A DNA stretch of 39,224 nt from Candidatus Taenariivivens baikalensis (GCA_009691445.1 SICL01000019.1:1-39224), one strand, 5' to 3'. Shown: positions 9,835 through 19,661, counted from the first letter of the stretch. Made by a program: numbers and translations. The notes: generated by a model from the sequence alone, not told the origin.

Positions 9835-11451
9835 ATGATCTCAACAAGCCATATCACGCTTCAATTTGGAAAACGGGAACTGTTCAAGGACGTCACGATC
9901 ACGTTCTCGCCCGGCAATTGCTACGGCATTATCGGAGCCAACGGCTCGGGCAAATCCACCTTTCTTAAAATTCTTTCCGGAGATCTGGAAGCTTCCTCCG
10001 GAGAAGTCGCCATTGCCCGGGATAAACGCCTTTCCATCCTCCGCCAGGATCAATTTGCCTTTGATGAATATTCCGTGCTGACGACCGTGCTGATGGGCCA
10101 TAAACGGCTCTATCAAGTGATGCAGGAAAAAGATCTGATTTATGCCAAGGCGGATTTCTCAGAAAAAGACGGACTGCGCGCCTCCGAGCTTGAAACGGAA
10201 TTTTCGGAAATGAACGGCTGGTCCGCGGAATCCGAAGCCGCGAAACTTTTAAGCGATCTTGGAATCGAAGAAGATCTCCATCAGCTTCAAATGACGCAGC
10301 TGGAAGGAAGCCAGAAAGTCCGCGTGCTGCTGGCCCAGGCGCTCTTCGGCGATCCGGACATCCTGCTCCTGGACGAACCCACGAACCAGCTCGATGATAA
10401 AACTGCGATGTGGCTTGAGGATTTTCTCTACGATTTTCAAAACACCGCGATCGTGGTTTCGCATGACCGGCATTTCATGAACCGCGTCTGTACGCATATC
10501 GCCGATATCGATTTTGGAAAGATCCAGCTTTATCCGGGAAATTATACGTTCTGGTATGAATCCAGCCAGCTCGCGCTGCGTCAAAAATCGGAAACGAACA
10601 AGAAAACCGATGAAAAGCGCAAGGAACTTCAGGACTTCATTGCCCGCTTCAGCGCTAACGCTTCCAAGTCCCGACAAGCCACCTCGCGCAAAAAGCTTTT
10701 GGAGAAACTCACGCTCGAAGAAATCCGTCCCTCCTCCAGAAAATATCCGTTTGTGGGTTTTCGGCCTGAACGTGAAGTGGGCAACGATGTCCTGGAACTG
10801 AGAAAGGTGAGTAAATCCATCGACGGTGTGCGGATGTTCAAAGATCTTGAAATTCGCCTCGTCCAGGGCGATAAGGTTGCGCTCGTGGGTCCCAACGATC
10901 TTGTCAAAACTACTCTATTTCAAATTCTTTCCGGGGAACTTCAGCCGGACAACGGCTCCTTTAAATGGGGCGCCACCATTTCTCCGGCTTATTTCCCCAA
11001 AGACAATAAGAAATTTTTTGATAGCGATCTGAACCTGATTGATTGGCTGCGCCAGTTTTCCAAAGAGATGCACGAAGAATTTATCCGTGGATTTTTGGGC
11101 AGGATGCTTTTTTCGGGTGAAGAAGCTTTGAAATCCGTACGCGTACTTTCAGGCGGAGAAAAAGTCCGGCTCATGCTTTCTAAAATGATGCTCTCGGGCG
11201 CTAATATGCTGATCCTGGATGAGCCGACCAATCATCTGGATCTGGAAGCCATCACCGCGCTCAACCAAGGCATGGAAGCCTGCAAAGGTTCGCTTTTATT
11301 TTCTTCGCATGATCACCAGTTGGTCCAGAGCGTCGCCAACCGCATCATCGAGATCACTCCCAAAGGCTACCTGGATAAGGCCGGCACAACCTACGATGAA
11401 TACCTGATGGATGAGCGCGTCAGCTCCCAGCGCAATGCGCTTTACCAATAA
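9835..11451 (+). CDS. ybiT: ABC-F family ATPase, YbiT type
   Basis: This 538-residue cytoplasmic protein has two ABC domains and no membrane part. ABC-F proteins act on the ribosome (translation factors or antibiotic protection). Domain 1 has Walker A GANGSGKST (34-42), a weakened signature (LEGSQKVR) and Walker B ILLLDEPTNQLD (about 175-186). The inter-domain linker holds SRFSANASKSRQATSR, a stretch shared with E. coli YbiT. Domain 2 has signature LSGGEKVR (about 439-446) and Walker B MLILDEPTNHLD. Its Walker A reads GPNDLVKTT (352-360), where two conserved glycines of GxxGxGK are replaced by Asp and Val, so ATP binding at that site may be impaired. No Shine-Dalgarno is visible before the ATG. 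Assignment to YbiT rests on start-to-end resemblance. Confidence 0.9.
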   Translation: MISTSHITLQFGKRELFKDVTITFSPGNCYGIIGANGSGKSTFLKILSGDLEASSGEVAIARDKRLSILRQDQFAFDEYSVLTTVLMGHKRLYQVMQEKDLIYAKADFSEKDGLRASELETEFSEMNGWSAESEAAKLLSDLGIEEDLHQLQMTQLEGSQKVRVLLAQALFGDPDILLLDEPTNQLDDKTAMWLEDFLYDFQNTAIVVSHDRHFMNRVCTHIADIDFGKIQLYPGNYTFWYESSQLALRQKSETNKKTDEKRKELQDFIARFSANASKSRQATSRKKLLEKLTLEEIRPSSRKYPFVGFRPEREVGNDVLELRKVSKSIDGVRMFKDLEIRLVQGDKVALVGPNDLVKTTLFQILSGELQPDNGSFKWGATISPAYFPKDNKKFFDSDLNLIDWLRQFSKEMHEEFIRGFLGRMLFSGEEALKSVRVLSGGEKVRLMLSKMMLSGANMLILDEPTNHLDLEAITALNQGMEACKGSLLFSSHDHQLVQSVANRIIEITPKGYLDKAGTTYDEYLMDERVSSQRNALYQ

Positions 11452-11659
11452 CGACGGCTTACGCTGTTTTTTTTACGACGGAAGGAAATTTCAATTTCAA
11501 TCGACTGATACAAATAATCCCGCTGGTCAGGAATATCCCCTGCTCCACCACAGCTAAGTCCACCGGCTTCGCAGAGGTGAGCGGCACCCAACCATACGAT
11601 TTCTTAGATTTTATGCGTGGACCCCTCAAAAGGGGACGGGTCGGCATTTAAGACCTGCC
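11452..11659. other. intergenic stretch, no recognised gene
   Basis: Only short frames of unrecognised content occur here. A stem-like segment at about 11633-11664 (GGGGACGGGTC ... GACCTGCCC) resembles a diverged copy of the GGGGCAGGTTGC palindrome found elsewhere in the window. Confidence 0.35.
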
Positions 11660-12464
11660 CACTGTTTTGCGGCTGCCGAGGCTGGCCTTCGGAAATGCTC
11701 TGGCTCAAATTGCGTGAATACCTACACCGGTTACATTAATACGGCGGCGATTGCAGCCTCAAATTTTCAATCCGCTTACGGAACCAATGTCGGAAATTAT
11801 CAGGTCACCATGAGTTAACCTTTACCGGCGGCGATGATTGGCATAAAACAGAAACGCTGGATGCGGTCAATACCACTTTTTATAAAAACAACAAAGATTC
11901 CGCGTTTCCCTCAACCTGGGGAACCACTGTCCAGGCCATTATATTTCTCTGACAGCTTCAAGCGACGGAACAAAAACCAAAGTCATTGAGTACACCAGCA
12001 GCTCTTACGCAACCCAGGCGGCCACGTACACGCTCTCAAATACCAATAGCATTATCTACAACAATGGAAGTCTTTACATCAAAGGCGGCTCTGTCACAGG
12101 CCAGGTCAGCATCGCTTCGTCAGATGACATTGTCCTTGATGGAAATGTAACGTATAAAATCGGAGCGGCTTACAGCGACTCTAATAATTCCGCCGCATTC
12201 ATGGCCAAGGATAAAGTGTTTGTCCGTCCGGCAAGCCTTGAGATCAGCGGCACTGGATGCCGATTACAATACCGCCGGACAATAGGATCCCACCGCAAAA
12301 CAAACGGACATTTTCGGATTTATGGAAATATCATTATGAACAGGACCGCGAATACGGCGGATTATGCTAATGACCGGTCGTATGGGCGTGACCCGAATCT
12401 CAAGTATTTCCGTCCGCCCGGGATTCCGGTCAGGCCGGAGCTGCGCACCGTGAGGGAAAGTTAA
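11660..12464 (+). pseudogene. decayed type IV pilus PilX / DUF4900-like gene
   Basis: No single frame is open, but consecutive pieces read as one protein. The piece at about 11663-11818 contains FAAAEAGLRK, like the AEAGL motif after the pilin helix of PilX proteins, and ends at TAA. The next (11821-11952) starts FTGGDDWHKTE and ends at TGA. A third frame from 11937 carries YIKGGSVTGQVSIASSDDIV and VLDGNVTYKIG, the beta-helix wording of DUF4900 proteins. Near 12253 the coherent frame shifts again (LDADYNTAGQ, then an in-frame TAG, then DPTAKQTDIFGF). It shifts back near 12320 to end with YFRPPGIPVRPELRTV at 12464. At least four frame changes and an internal stop indicate a relic. The pilin N-terminal helix is missing or unrecognisable. 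Confidence 0.7.
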
Positions 12465-12540
12465 AAGAGATGGAAGCAAAGGGATGACGAGGGAAGAAGG
12501 AGGAAGAAGAGCTACACGGAAAGTCACAGATGCAATGGTT

Positions 12541-12600
12541 GGAAGTTGGATGTTCGAAGTTAGAAGGTAGAAATCTTTTACTTCAAACTTCAAACTTTTT
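12541..12600. repeat. imperfect inverted repeat (GAAGTTTGAAGT family)
   Basis: GTTGGATGTTCGAAGT (about 12545-12560) pairs imperfectly with ACTTCAAACTTCAAAC (about 12581-12596), next to a run of T. It lies immediately downstream of the minus-strand GH144-like gene and may help end its transcript. Confidence 0.5.
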
Positions 12601-15288
12601 TTATTTGTGGAATACCAGATTATCGATCAGAAAACTGCCTGCGGTATTTCCGAGTCCAGGATCAGCAAAAATGAGAATGTCACTTGCTTGATTTAAGACC
12701 GATGATCCCGGAGGAAAATTACAAACCACTTCCTGCCAGCCGGTTGTGCCGGAGGGAAAATTAAATTGTTTTTCGATTGGAGCTCCTGAGAAAGATTCGA
12801 ATTTCACCAGAAGAGACACCGGCCCCGGACTCAACTTCTGAAATTGAAAACGAAAAGACGTGTAATCGCTGAACTTCACAGAACCATTGGTCTGAATACG
12901 GATATAAGCATAAGGAGCGGCGGTCTTTTTAGTGTAATCGATTTTTTCAGCGGAGCTGTTTCCCATGCCTTGGCCGTTCACCTTCGTGAATTGATAAACG
13001 CCGTCCGTTCCCGTAATTGGCACAGCTGAATTGCCGTCAAAATTCTCTACTGCGGCAGTTGAAGGAATCGTGTTCGTTGGAGGATCTAAAATCACGTGCG
13101 CGGCTTCCTGGATGTTCAGATTCAGCCCATTGTAAAGTTGGTTAAAATTCGCCAGCAGGTTCCGCTTTTGTAAAAACACTTTCATGCTGGAAGGTCCGCT
13201 GCCGGCCAGCCCCACCAAAAAAGATCCCTGATCAATGGCATAATAGTTCTGGCTAACAACTCCGGCCTTGGTCGCCGCATCATAAAACCCGTTAGGCCCG
13301 ATCATCTGAGGAAAGGTCGTTTTGACCCATTGAATCAGGGAAAGCACTTTGGACGGATCAAGCAAGTAAGCCGCGGCCAGTGCGTAGAGACTTCCGATAT
13401 TAAAATAACGAATATCGGTGGCTTCGGCAATGGATGGAATTCCAATCTTACCGTCATAAACGGCACCAGGCACGGCACTGGCAGAAGGAAATCCGGGAAG
13501 TTTTTCACGTTGCATAAAATCGGTAAAGGCCACGAACGCATTCCATAAAACCGGTTTCATTTTGGCGATTTCATTTTCCGGAGCGCGGAGCGTATTCCAG
13601 AAAACCTGAAAGGCACCGCCGTCAAACGGCGCAATCGTTTCCACGGTTTGATTGTTGGAAGTAATATAACTGCGAGTCACAAGAGCCAGATTATTCCAAG
13701 CCGGCTGGGGAAGACCAAAATACGTGACCGCAAAAGCGATCCCGGAACGGATTTCATTTCCTAAACGATCCGCATGCTGATTCGCACTGAAACTTCTCGC
13801 GGCGGTATCATAAAAAGAATAGATCCGTCCGGCCGCGGAATCATAAAACTGCTGATAAACATTACCGGTCTTCCCATTTAAAGTGATACTGGCCTGCTGC
13901 TTGGCTAAAAATTCCGCCGCCTTGTTATAAATATCTTTAGCAAGACCCGTTTGGACATTCGCTTTTTCAAGACTTCCCAGCATCGCGGCGACACTTTGCG
14001 ACAAGTTGATATTGTCTAAAAAAACAATCTGCGAACGATCAATGCCCAGCGGCGAAAGCCTCAACCAGGGAATCAGCCCGTTCCATCCAAAACGGGTTTG
14101 CGCATCCAGCAGACTTGTTAAGGTTTTGGCGGCGGCGGTTAATGCCTGATCCGGAGAAATCCCCGCCACTGTAATTTTATGGGTGACGATATCCCCTAAG
14201 AATTGAAGGTGGAATCCAATCGATGTTGGCTGGGTCCAATACCCCTTTCCTCCCGAAGCATTTGGACCAAGGACATCCAAAGGAAATCCGGTGAACCTAT
14301 CGATTCCTACGGCCTCGGTAAAATAGCGCGCGTTGTCATTGATCAGTGTCTGGCGGAACGCTCTCTCGGCGTCGGTCAGCACATCCTCGGCGGTTTGATA
14401 ATTGATCGTGCGTTGAATCACGACTTCCTGCCCAACCTGATTTTTTTCGCGAATCGTAATCGTATTCGCGCCGGATTTAAGATCATAAGCAATGGTTTTA
14501 TTTTCAGTGCTCCCATCGTGCGTGACGGTATAAGTCAGAGCATAATAAGGAATATCCAGAGTCAGGCCCTGCTCCGGAATGCTGATCTGAGAAATCGCAG
14601 GCAACGTTGGATTTGAAATGGTCGTTTTAATTCTGACTTGGTAAAACTGGACCGGAGAAGTTTTCGAAGACGCTCTAGAATCCAACCATTTCAGTATTTG
14701 AGCACTGCCTGGATTTGGAACCTGAATCGTATCAACGACTTTGTAGGGGCCGATCACTTGATCCGCCGCTAAAATTTCAAAGGATGCAACATCCGGTGAG
14801 ACTTGCACGGAAACTTCAAATCCGTTTGCGCCCATCGTTTGCTGGGTGATTTTCGCCGAGGGCTGAGCCGCTGCTGCCGCACTCATTTGAGACGCCGGCG
14901 AATTGGCCTGCGCAGTAGCGGCGGATGGTGATTGCACCGCAGTTTGGCTGCTTGCACCATTGGTAGAAGACGCCTGACGGCTAAAACGATTGGGGAGAGG
15001 TTGCGGCAACCTGTCCCCAATCGATGTAGAAGTCCCTGTAGACGTTCCCGTTTCCGTAGAGGTTTGCAGAGATCGATTACTCGCGATAAAAGAAATTGCC
15101 GTTGCAGAACCCGTTTCAGTACCGGTTGTAACACTCGTTTCAACAGAACCGGGTTTAATTTCAGCGGAAATGTTTTTGGAAGAATCTTCGCGCTGATAAC
15201 TCACAGCCGCTTGAGACACTTGGGGAAATCCAAGCATCGTCTGAGTCGTCACCAGCCCTAAAATGAGGATCCGATTTATTTTTTTCAT
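12601..15288 (-). CDS. secreted GH144/DUF3131-like alpha-barrel protein with C-terminal beta-sandwich
   Basis: The start chosen is ATG 15288 (895 aa) because it begins a clear signal peptide (MKKINRILILGL ... SQAA). An upstream ATG at 15402 would add 38 residues of unlikely sequence. A Thr/Gly/Ser-rich linker (about 45-100) follows, then a beta domain. Residues of about 300-720 contain GYWTQPTSIGFHLQFLGD, DNINLSQSVAAML and YYAIDQGSFLVGLAG. This pattern resembles the (alpha/alpha)6 barrel of GH144 and DUF3131 proteins, which include endo-beta-1,2-glucanase, so a periplasmic or extracellular glycan substrate is inferred. Residues of about 742-895 form a jelly-roll-like domain ending FLIDNLVF, as in carbohydrate-binding modules. 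A palindromic repeat is embedded in the linker. Substrate and catalytic residues are not assigned. Confidence 0.75.
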   Translation of the reverse strand: MKKINRILILGLVTTQTMLGFPQVSQAAVSYQREDSSKNISAEIKPGSVETSVTTGTETGSATAISFIASNRSLQTSTETGTSTGTSTSIGDRLPQPLPNRFSRQASSTNGASSQTAVQSPSAATAQANSPASQMSAAAAAQPSAKITQQTMGANGFEVSVQVSPDVASFEILAADQVIGPYKVVDTIQVPNPGSAQILKWLDSRASSKTSPVQFYQVRIKTTISNPTLPAISQISIPEQGLTLDIPYYALTYTVTHDGSTENKTIAYDLKSGANTITIREKNQVGQEVVIQRTINYQTAEDVLTDAERAFRQTLINDNARYFTEAVGIDRFTGFPLDVLGPNASGGKGYWTQPTSIGFHLQFLGDIVTHKITVAGISPDQALTAAAKTLTSLLDAQTRFGWNGLIPWLRLSPLGIDRSQIVFLDNINLSQSVAAMLGSLEKANVQTGLAKDIYNKAAEFLAKQQASITLNGKTGNVYQQFYDSAAGRIYSFYDTAARSFSANQHADRLGNEIRSGIAFAVTYFGLPQPAWNNLALVTRSYITSNNQTVETIAPFDGGAFQVFWNTLRAPENEIAKMKPVLWNAFVAFTDFMQREKLPGFPSASAVPGAVYDGKIGIPSIAEATDIRYFNIGSLYALAAAYLLDPSKVLSLIQWVKTTFPQMIGPNGFYDAATKAGVVSQNYYAIDQGSFLVGLAGSGPSSMKVFLQKRNLLANFNQLYNGLNLNIQEAAHVILDPPTNTIPSTAAVENFDGNSAVPITGTDGVYQFTKVNGQGMGNSSAEKIDYTKKTAAPYAYIRIQTNGSVKFSDYTSFRFQFQKLSPGPVSLLVKFESFSGAPIEKQFNFPSGTTGWQEVVCNFPPGSSVLNQASDILIFADPGLGNTAGSFLIDNLVFHK
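14992..15018. repeat. 27-bp palindrome inside the GH144-like gene
   Basis: GGGGAGAGGTTGC and GGCAACCTGTCCCC form a near-perfect palindrome read in frame as GDRLPQPLP in the linker. Its relative lies at 33738-33762, upstream of era. Confidence 0.7.
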
Positions 15289-15328
15289 AAGCGTATCTAA
15301 AATCTTTAGAAATGAATTTAGTGAATAA

Positions 15329-15357
15329 AATATACCATTCTTTGAGCGCAGATTGAA
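15329..15357 (-). promoter_or_regulatory. candidate promoter of the GH144-like gene
   Basis: Minus-strand TATATT (15334-15329) is preceded at 17 bases by TTCAAT (15357-15352), a good -10 with a weak -35. The ATG is 41 bases further on. Confidence 0.4.
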
Positions 15358-15432
15358 GAGATAATTAAAGATATTTAATTGCGATAGATATCCAAGGATC
15401 AATGACTATAAATTTATAGCGGTGCCCAACAG

Positions 15433-15461
15433 AAAAAGGGGCCACCCAGATTGGTGACCCC
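15433..15461 (-). terminator. rho-independent terminator of the 804-aa secreted protein gene
   Basis: On the minus strand GGGGTCACC and GGTGGCCCC form a 9-bp stem with one mismatch (15461-15438), followed directly by TTTTT (15437-15433). It lies about 85 bases past the stop of the upstream gene. A second GC-rich hairpin sits at about 15479-15507. Confidence 0.75.
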
Positions 15462-15546
15462 ATGATCATTTTGTTGCCTGCCCGCCCGCTTTGTTTTTGG
15501 CGGGGCACCCCGTCTCAAATTGAGAGGCGCCATCCTCAGGAACTAA

Positions 15547-17961
15547 CTATTTTTTCGCTTTTGATTTTGTGGAAATTTCCGCTTTATAAAAACGAGAGCC
15601 TACTGGTTCCTGATTTTTACTGGCCACTGAAGAATCCACCCACACCGCTTTTCCGCTTTGTGCCGCAACTTCGGACGCCGCGAGGATCCAGTCCCCAGCA
15701 ATGTTATCCTTGTAATAAATGTTGTACGCTTTGACATCGGCAGAGCCTTGAATAGTGATATAGGCTTTATTCCCGTCCCGGCTGATATCCAGAAAGCCTT
15801 GGGTAATATCAATGGTACGAATCACTTTTCCTTCACTATCCGTGTAAGACCGAGTCGCCTTGATCAATTTCTCGGTACGATTGTCATGAAGGGCGATATC
15901 AAAATAACCGTTGCCATAGGTTTTGATTTGGAAGGTTTCTGTCGTCGGTTGCTTGGATCGGCTCACTAAATGCCCGTCCGTTGTATAGAAATAATCGTAC
16001 CTATCCACAAGATTTTTTTCCTCAAAATCGCTGTACGCTTTTGCAACGATCGAATAACCGGGCCCCGCATCCGAAAGCGACTCATAAATTCCTTCGACCA
16101 CAACATGACGGACTTCGGGTCTGTCAGCGTGGATGTCGTGAGCAATCTGACTCAGTTGATCTTCTAAACCGGAAATCGAAGCTCTTACATGATTCTCTTT
16201 CGGATCATATTCGAGATTCGTCACAACATTCGTGAAAATACCAAGCACATAAAATGTGGATTTGACAATCTCTCCGCCGCTGTAGTGATTCGAACTGAAA
16301 AGAAGATTCGATCGATAATGGTTAACATCGATCCTGTTTCCCTGAGAATCGGTCCTTACGGTATCCCGAATGACTCCGAAAAATTCCTGTCCATCAATCG
16401 TTATATTAAGACGAACTCTTTCGGGATCAACGTCCAAACTTTCGGGTTGTGATTTGATTTTATCCCAGGTTGTGATCGACCAACCTTCCGTGTTTTTAAC
16501 TTTCCGTGTTGCTACACCCGTATTCCAATCAATTTGCAAAACATCATCCCCAGAAATGGTTCCGCTGCTAACCACCCTGCCCTGATCGTCATGGACCAAA
16601 GTTCCTTCGGTTTTTCTAGTTTCCAAACCGGCAGATACGCTTCGTACCACTGGTTCAGAAATCGGCTGTTTTTGAATCGCATTTTCAGCCACAACGGATG
16701 GCGTCACAATGAGAGGCCTAGTTCCAATCTCAGCAGCAGAACCAATAATCGCTGAAGTTTTTGTGTCCATCTGAAAATCAGTGTCCTTACTCAACGAATT
16801 ATCTGGAGTATCAGAAGGAACTTCGTTCCGAATGGACGTAATCCCCGTGTATTGCCCCGTATGATACGGCTTGGGCGCAGTCACGGTTTTAACAGCCATG
16901 ACCATTTCAGGCTTGGGCTTTGTAACCATTTCAACCGTCCCTGTTATTTCACCCGTCAGCATATTTTTAGTCAGCGTGACCGTATTACCTTCTTTCGTCA
17001 CTTGATTATGAGAAAGCAAGACTCCCGTATTTTGTTTGTAGGTCTTCACATCCGTCGTTTTATTGCTTACAGCAAACTTCACCACCATGTTTCCGGCTAC
17101 ATCTGTTTCACGCGTCGTTGGAATCAAATTCGTGTTATTGACCGTCGTGATTGTGGAAATCCATTCCGATACTTTTTTGGATTCAGCCTCGATACCCCGA
17201 ACCTGCTCCGCAATTTCAGCTCCAGTTTGAGCCGCCCCATCCTGGCCACCATACTGAGCCACCATCGCAGTATTTGCAGCTAATTGATCCAAAGCATCCA
17301 AAAAAGCCTGATGATCATTCACAGTCAGCGTGGTGGATTCTGCCGCTTTTTGAATCCGCAAAGTTCCGTGATCCAAATCAAGGACCGTCACTGTTTCCCC
17401 GTCTTCCGCCGGTTGTGACAAAGTCAGAGTTCTGGGCGTTGTCACCACTTTTCCGTAATGATCATTACGGGCTTGATAATCCGGAAAGGACTGCCCTACC
17501 ATGAAATCACGGTAAGCGCTTGTTCCTGGATACGAGCTGATCGTGGACGATGAAGACGCTGTGTTAGTCGGGACATTCGCGATAGATTTTTTAACAAAAT
17601 TCGTTGTGGCAGGAATTGATTTTTTAACGATGTTATTTCCCGCCGGAGACTGAATCATGGTTTTAGTTCCAGTTCCAGTTGCAGTCGTGGTCTCCGTGGT
17701 TCTGTTCAAGACTTGATCTTTCGGAGCAAGACTGCCTGAAGGAACCTCGGCTGAACGCTGATAAGGGGTTACACGATCGGGGCTAATGGCCTCGGGACTT
17801 TCCTGCCCTGGTTTCACTTCGATAGGCCGAATGGTTATTTTTCCCGCAAAAGACACCCCTGGCGTCATGAACATTTGAACCAGGATGAAAACCAACGTGG
17901 TAAAAGAAGAAATGATTTTATGGCTGTTCTGCGTGTTGACTGGATTGATTGAGTGTTTCAT
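15547..17961 (-). CDS. secreted protein of unknown function with C-terminal FN3-like segment
   Basis: I do not recognise the family. The start chosen is ATG 17961 (804 aa), preceded by AAGGCGG at a suitable distance; an upstream ATG at 18000 lacks this. A signal peptide follows (hydrophobic core about 17-34, ending GVSFAG). A Pro/Ser/Thr-rich region contains TETTTATGTGTKT, echoing the linker in the neighbouring GH144-like protein. The middle is beta-rich, with strand-like repeats resembling YD proteins (HDDQGRVVSSGTIS, YDYFYTTDGHLVSRS). The last 60 residues (YNIYYKDNIAGDWILAA ... SRFYKAEI) look like a single FN3-like domain. It has its own promoter candidate and terminator, so it is probably transcribed alone. 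A surface role alongside the giant protein is inferred from position only. Confidence 0.75.
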   Translation of the reverse strand: MKHSINPVNTQNSHKIISSFTTLVFILVQMFMTPGVSFAGKITIRPIEVKPGQESPEAISPDRVTPYQRSAEVPSGSLAPKDQVLNRTTETTTATGTGTKTMIQSPAGNNIVKKSIPATTNFVKKSIANVPTNTASSSSTISSYPGTSAYRDFMVGQSFPDYQARNDHYGKVVTTPRTLTLSQPAEDGETVTVLDLDHGTLRIQKAAESTTLTVNDHQAFLDALDQLAANTAMVAQYGGQDGAAQTGAEIAEQVRGIEAESKKVSEWISTITTVNNTNLIPTTRETDVAGNMVVKFAVSNKTTDVKTYKQNTGVLLSHNQVTKEGNTVTLTKNMLTGEITGTVEMVTKPKPEMVMAVKTVTAPKPYHTGQYTGITSIRNEVPSDTPDNSLSKDTDFQMDTKTSAIIGSAAEIGTRPLIVTPSVVAENAIQKQPISEPVVRSVSAGLETRKTEGTLVHDDQGRVVSSGTISGDDVLQIDWNTGVATRKVKNTEGWSITTWDKIKSQPESLDVDPERVRLNITIDGQEFFGVIRDTVRTDSQGNRIDVNHYRSNLLFSSNHYSGGEIVKSTFYVLGIFTNVVTNLEYDPKENHVRASISGLEDQLSQIAHDIHADRPEVRHVVVEGIYESLSDAGPGYSIVAKAYSDFEEKNLVDRYDYFYTTDGHLVSRSKQPTTETFQIKTYGNGYFDIALHDNRTEKLIKATRSYTDSEGKVIRTIDITQGFLDISRDGNKAYITIQGSADVKAYNIYYKDNIAGDWILAASEVAAQSGKAVWVDSSVASKNQEPVGSRFYKAEISTKSKAKK

Positions 17962-18021
17962 TTTTTTGTCCGCCTTTTCGAGATGAAATTTTAAAACCAA
18001 TCATTAAAAATTATTAATTAA

Positions 18022-18049
18022 ACTCTACCCGATTGCTTCGAGTTTACAA
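18022..18049 (-). promoter_or_regulatory. candidate promoter of the 804-aa secreted protein gene
   Basis: Minus-strand TTGTAA (18049-18044), a 16-base spacer, then TAGAGT (18027-18022). Confidence 0.3.
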
Positions 18050-18079
18050 GAGCCCGAATAAACTTGCTGGAAGGCTCTA
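18049..18079 (-). terminator. hairpin downstream of gltD
   Basis: AGAGCC and GGCTCT flank an 18-base loop about 70 bases after the gltD stop. The U-tract is poor, so terminator function is uncertain. Confidence 0.35.
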
Positions 18080-18146
18080 TTGAAAATACAGCACGGGCTA
18101 TTTAAAATTTAAATTTGCTAGAAGGTGCTAGAACAAGGGCAGAAGA

Positions 18147-19628
18147 CTAAGGCAGATCGGAATAGCTCATGAGGTATTGATCGACGGCGCGGGCGGCACC
18201 GCGGCCTTCGTTGATGGCCCAGACGACAAGGCTTTGACCGCGCCGCATATCCCCGGCCGCGAAAACGCCCTGAACATTCGTGGAGAATTTTCCGTGTTCG
18301 GCTTTGGCATTGGATCGCTCGTCACGCTCCACGCCTAACTGTCCGAGCACCGTATCTTCGGGACCGAGAAATCCCATGGCAAGAAGGACTAACTGCGCGG
18401 GAAGAATCTGATTAGATCCGGGAACATCTTTGGGAACAAACTGACCTTTTTCATTTTTCTGCCATTCGATTTTGACAATCTCAATCGCCTTGACGCGCCC
18501 ATTCTCATCGCCGATAAATTTTTTGGCGGTCACAAGATATTTTCGCGGATCATCGCCAAAACGCGCAGCCGCTTCTTCCTGACCATAATCCAGCTTGTAA
18601 ACCTTGGGCCACTGCGGCCACGGATTATCGGGAGCACGGTTTTCAGGCGGCTTGGGAAGAATCTCAAGCTGAATCAAACTCTTGCAATCGTGGCGAAGCG
18701 AAGTTCCGACACAATCAGTTCCGGTATCCCCTCCGCCGATCACGATCACGTCTTTTTCCTTCGCACTAATAAAATGGTCCGTGGGTTTTTCATCTAAAAG
18801 GGTTTTGGTGTTGGCATGCAGGAATTCCATCGCAAAATGAACGCCTTTGAGATTTCGACCTTCGATCGGAAGATCGCGGGGCTTGGTCGCGCCGCCACAA
18901 AGTAAAACCGCATCAAATTCTTTTTGAAGCTGCGCCGCAGGAATATCTTTTCCAATTTCGGTGTTTGTGACAAACTTCACGCCCTCGGCGGCCAGCAGAT
19001 CCACACGACGCTGCACGATTTTTTTATCGAGTTTCATATTCGGAATCCCGTACATCAGCAGTCCGCCGATCCGGTCCGCGCGCTCGTAAACCGTTACCAG
19101 GTGCCCGGCCTTATTGAGCTGAGCCGCTGCCGAAAGTCCAGCAGGTCCGGAGCCGACGACCGCAACTTTTTTTCCAGTTCGCTTTTCCGGAGGCTCGGCC
19201 GTGATCCAGCCTTCTTCAAATCCCTTGTCGGCAATTGTATTTTCAATATTCTTAATCGTGACAGCGGGCTCACTGATCCCTAACACACAGGAACCTTCGC
19301 ACGGAGCGGGACAAACGCGGCCGGTGAACTCGGGGAAATTATTAGTTTTATGAAGACGCTCGAGAGCCTCCTGCCAAAGACCGCGGTAGACCAGATCATT
19401 CCATTCAGGAATCAGATTATTGACCGGACAGCCCTGCGCCATTCCCGCAAGCAATGTTCCGGAGTGACAAAAAGGAATCCCGCAATCCATGCATCGCGCG
19501 CCCTGCTCCTGAAGCCGCGACTCGGGCATATGTTCGTGGAATTCATTCCAGTCCTTGACGCGTTCAAGGGATGAACGGTCTTTGGGAAGTTCTCTTTGAT
19601 ATTCTTTAAAACCGGTTGGTTTACCCAT
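18147..19628 (-). CDS. gltD: glutamate synthase small subunit
   Basis: GltD (493 aa from ATG 19628) passes electrons from NAD(P)H through FAD and Fe-S clusters to GltB, for the making of glutamate from glutamine and 2-oxoglutarate. The N-terminal Fe-S region has CMDCGIPFC (about 40-48), a later GCPVNN and CPAPCEGSC. The FAD site [10 protein letters not shown] is near 155-164, and a second dinucleotide fold has GGGDTGTDC near 295. The C-terminus has [16 protein letters not shown], typical of the family. A longer frame to 19736 would add 36 residues translated from a repeat ([12 protein letters not shown]), so the internal MGKPTGF start is preferred. It follows gltB on the same strand after a 125-base gap holding a palindromic repeat. 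Confidence 0.95.
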   Translation of the reverse strand: MGKPTGFKEYQRELPKDRSSLERVKDWNEFHEHMPESRLQEQGARCMDCGIPFCHSGTLLAGMAQGCPVNNLIPEWNDLVYRGLWQEALERLHKTNNFPEFTGRVCPAPCEGSCVLGISEPAVTIKNIENTIADKGFEEGWITAEPPEKRTGKKVAVVGSGPAGLSAAAQLNKAGHLVTVYERADRIGGLLMYGIPNMKLDKKIVQRRVDLLAAEGVKFVTNTEIGKDIPAAQLQKEFDAVLLCGGATKPRDLPIEGRNLKGVHFAMEFLHANTKTLLDEKPTDHFISAKEKDVIVIGGGDTGTDCVGTSLRHDCKSLIQLEILPKPPENRAPDNPWPQWPKVYKLDYGQEEAAARFGDDPRKYLVTAKKFIGDENGRVKAIEIVKIEWQKNEKGQFVPKDVPGSNQILPAQLVLLAMGFLGPEDTVLGQLGVERDERSNAKAEHGKFSTNVQGVFAAGDMRRGQSLVVWAINEGRGAARAVDQYLMSYSDLP

Positions 19629-19661
19629 AATTTTAATGCAAATCTGAAATTCGAATGGCGA

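Noticed and set aside
11459..11647. 62-aa minus-strand frame
   Set aside because: It has no recognised family or good ribosome binding site, and it sits in a decaying region.
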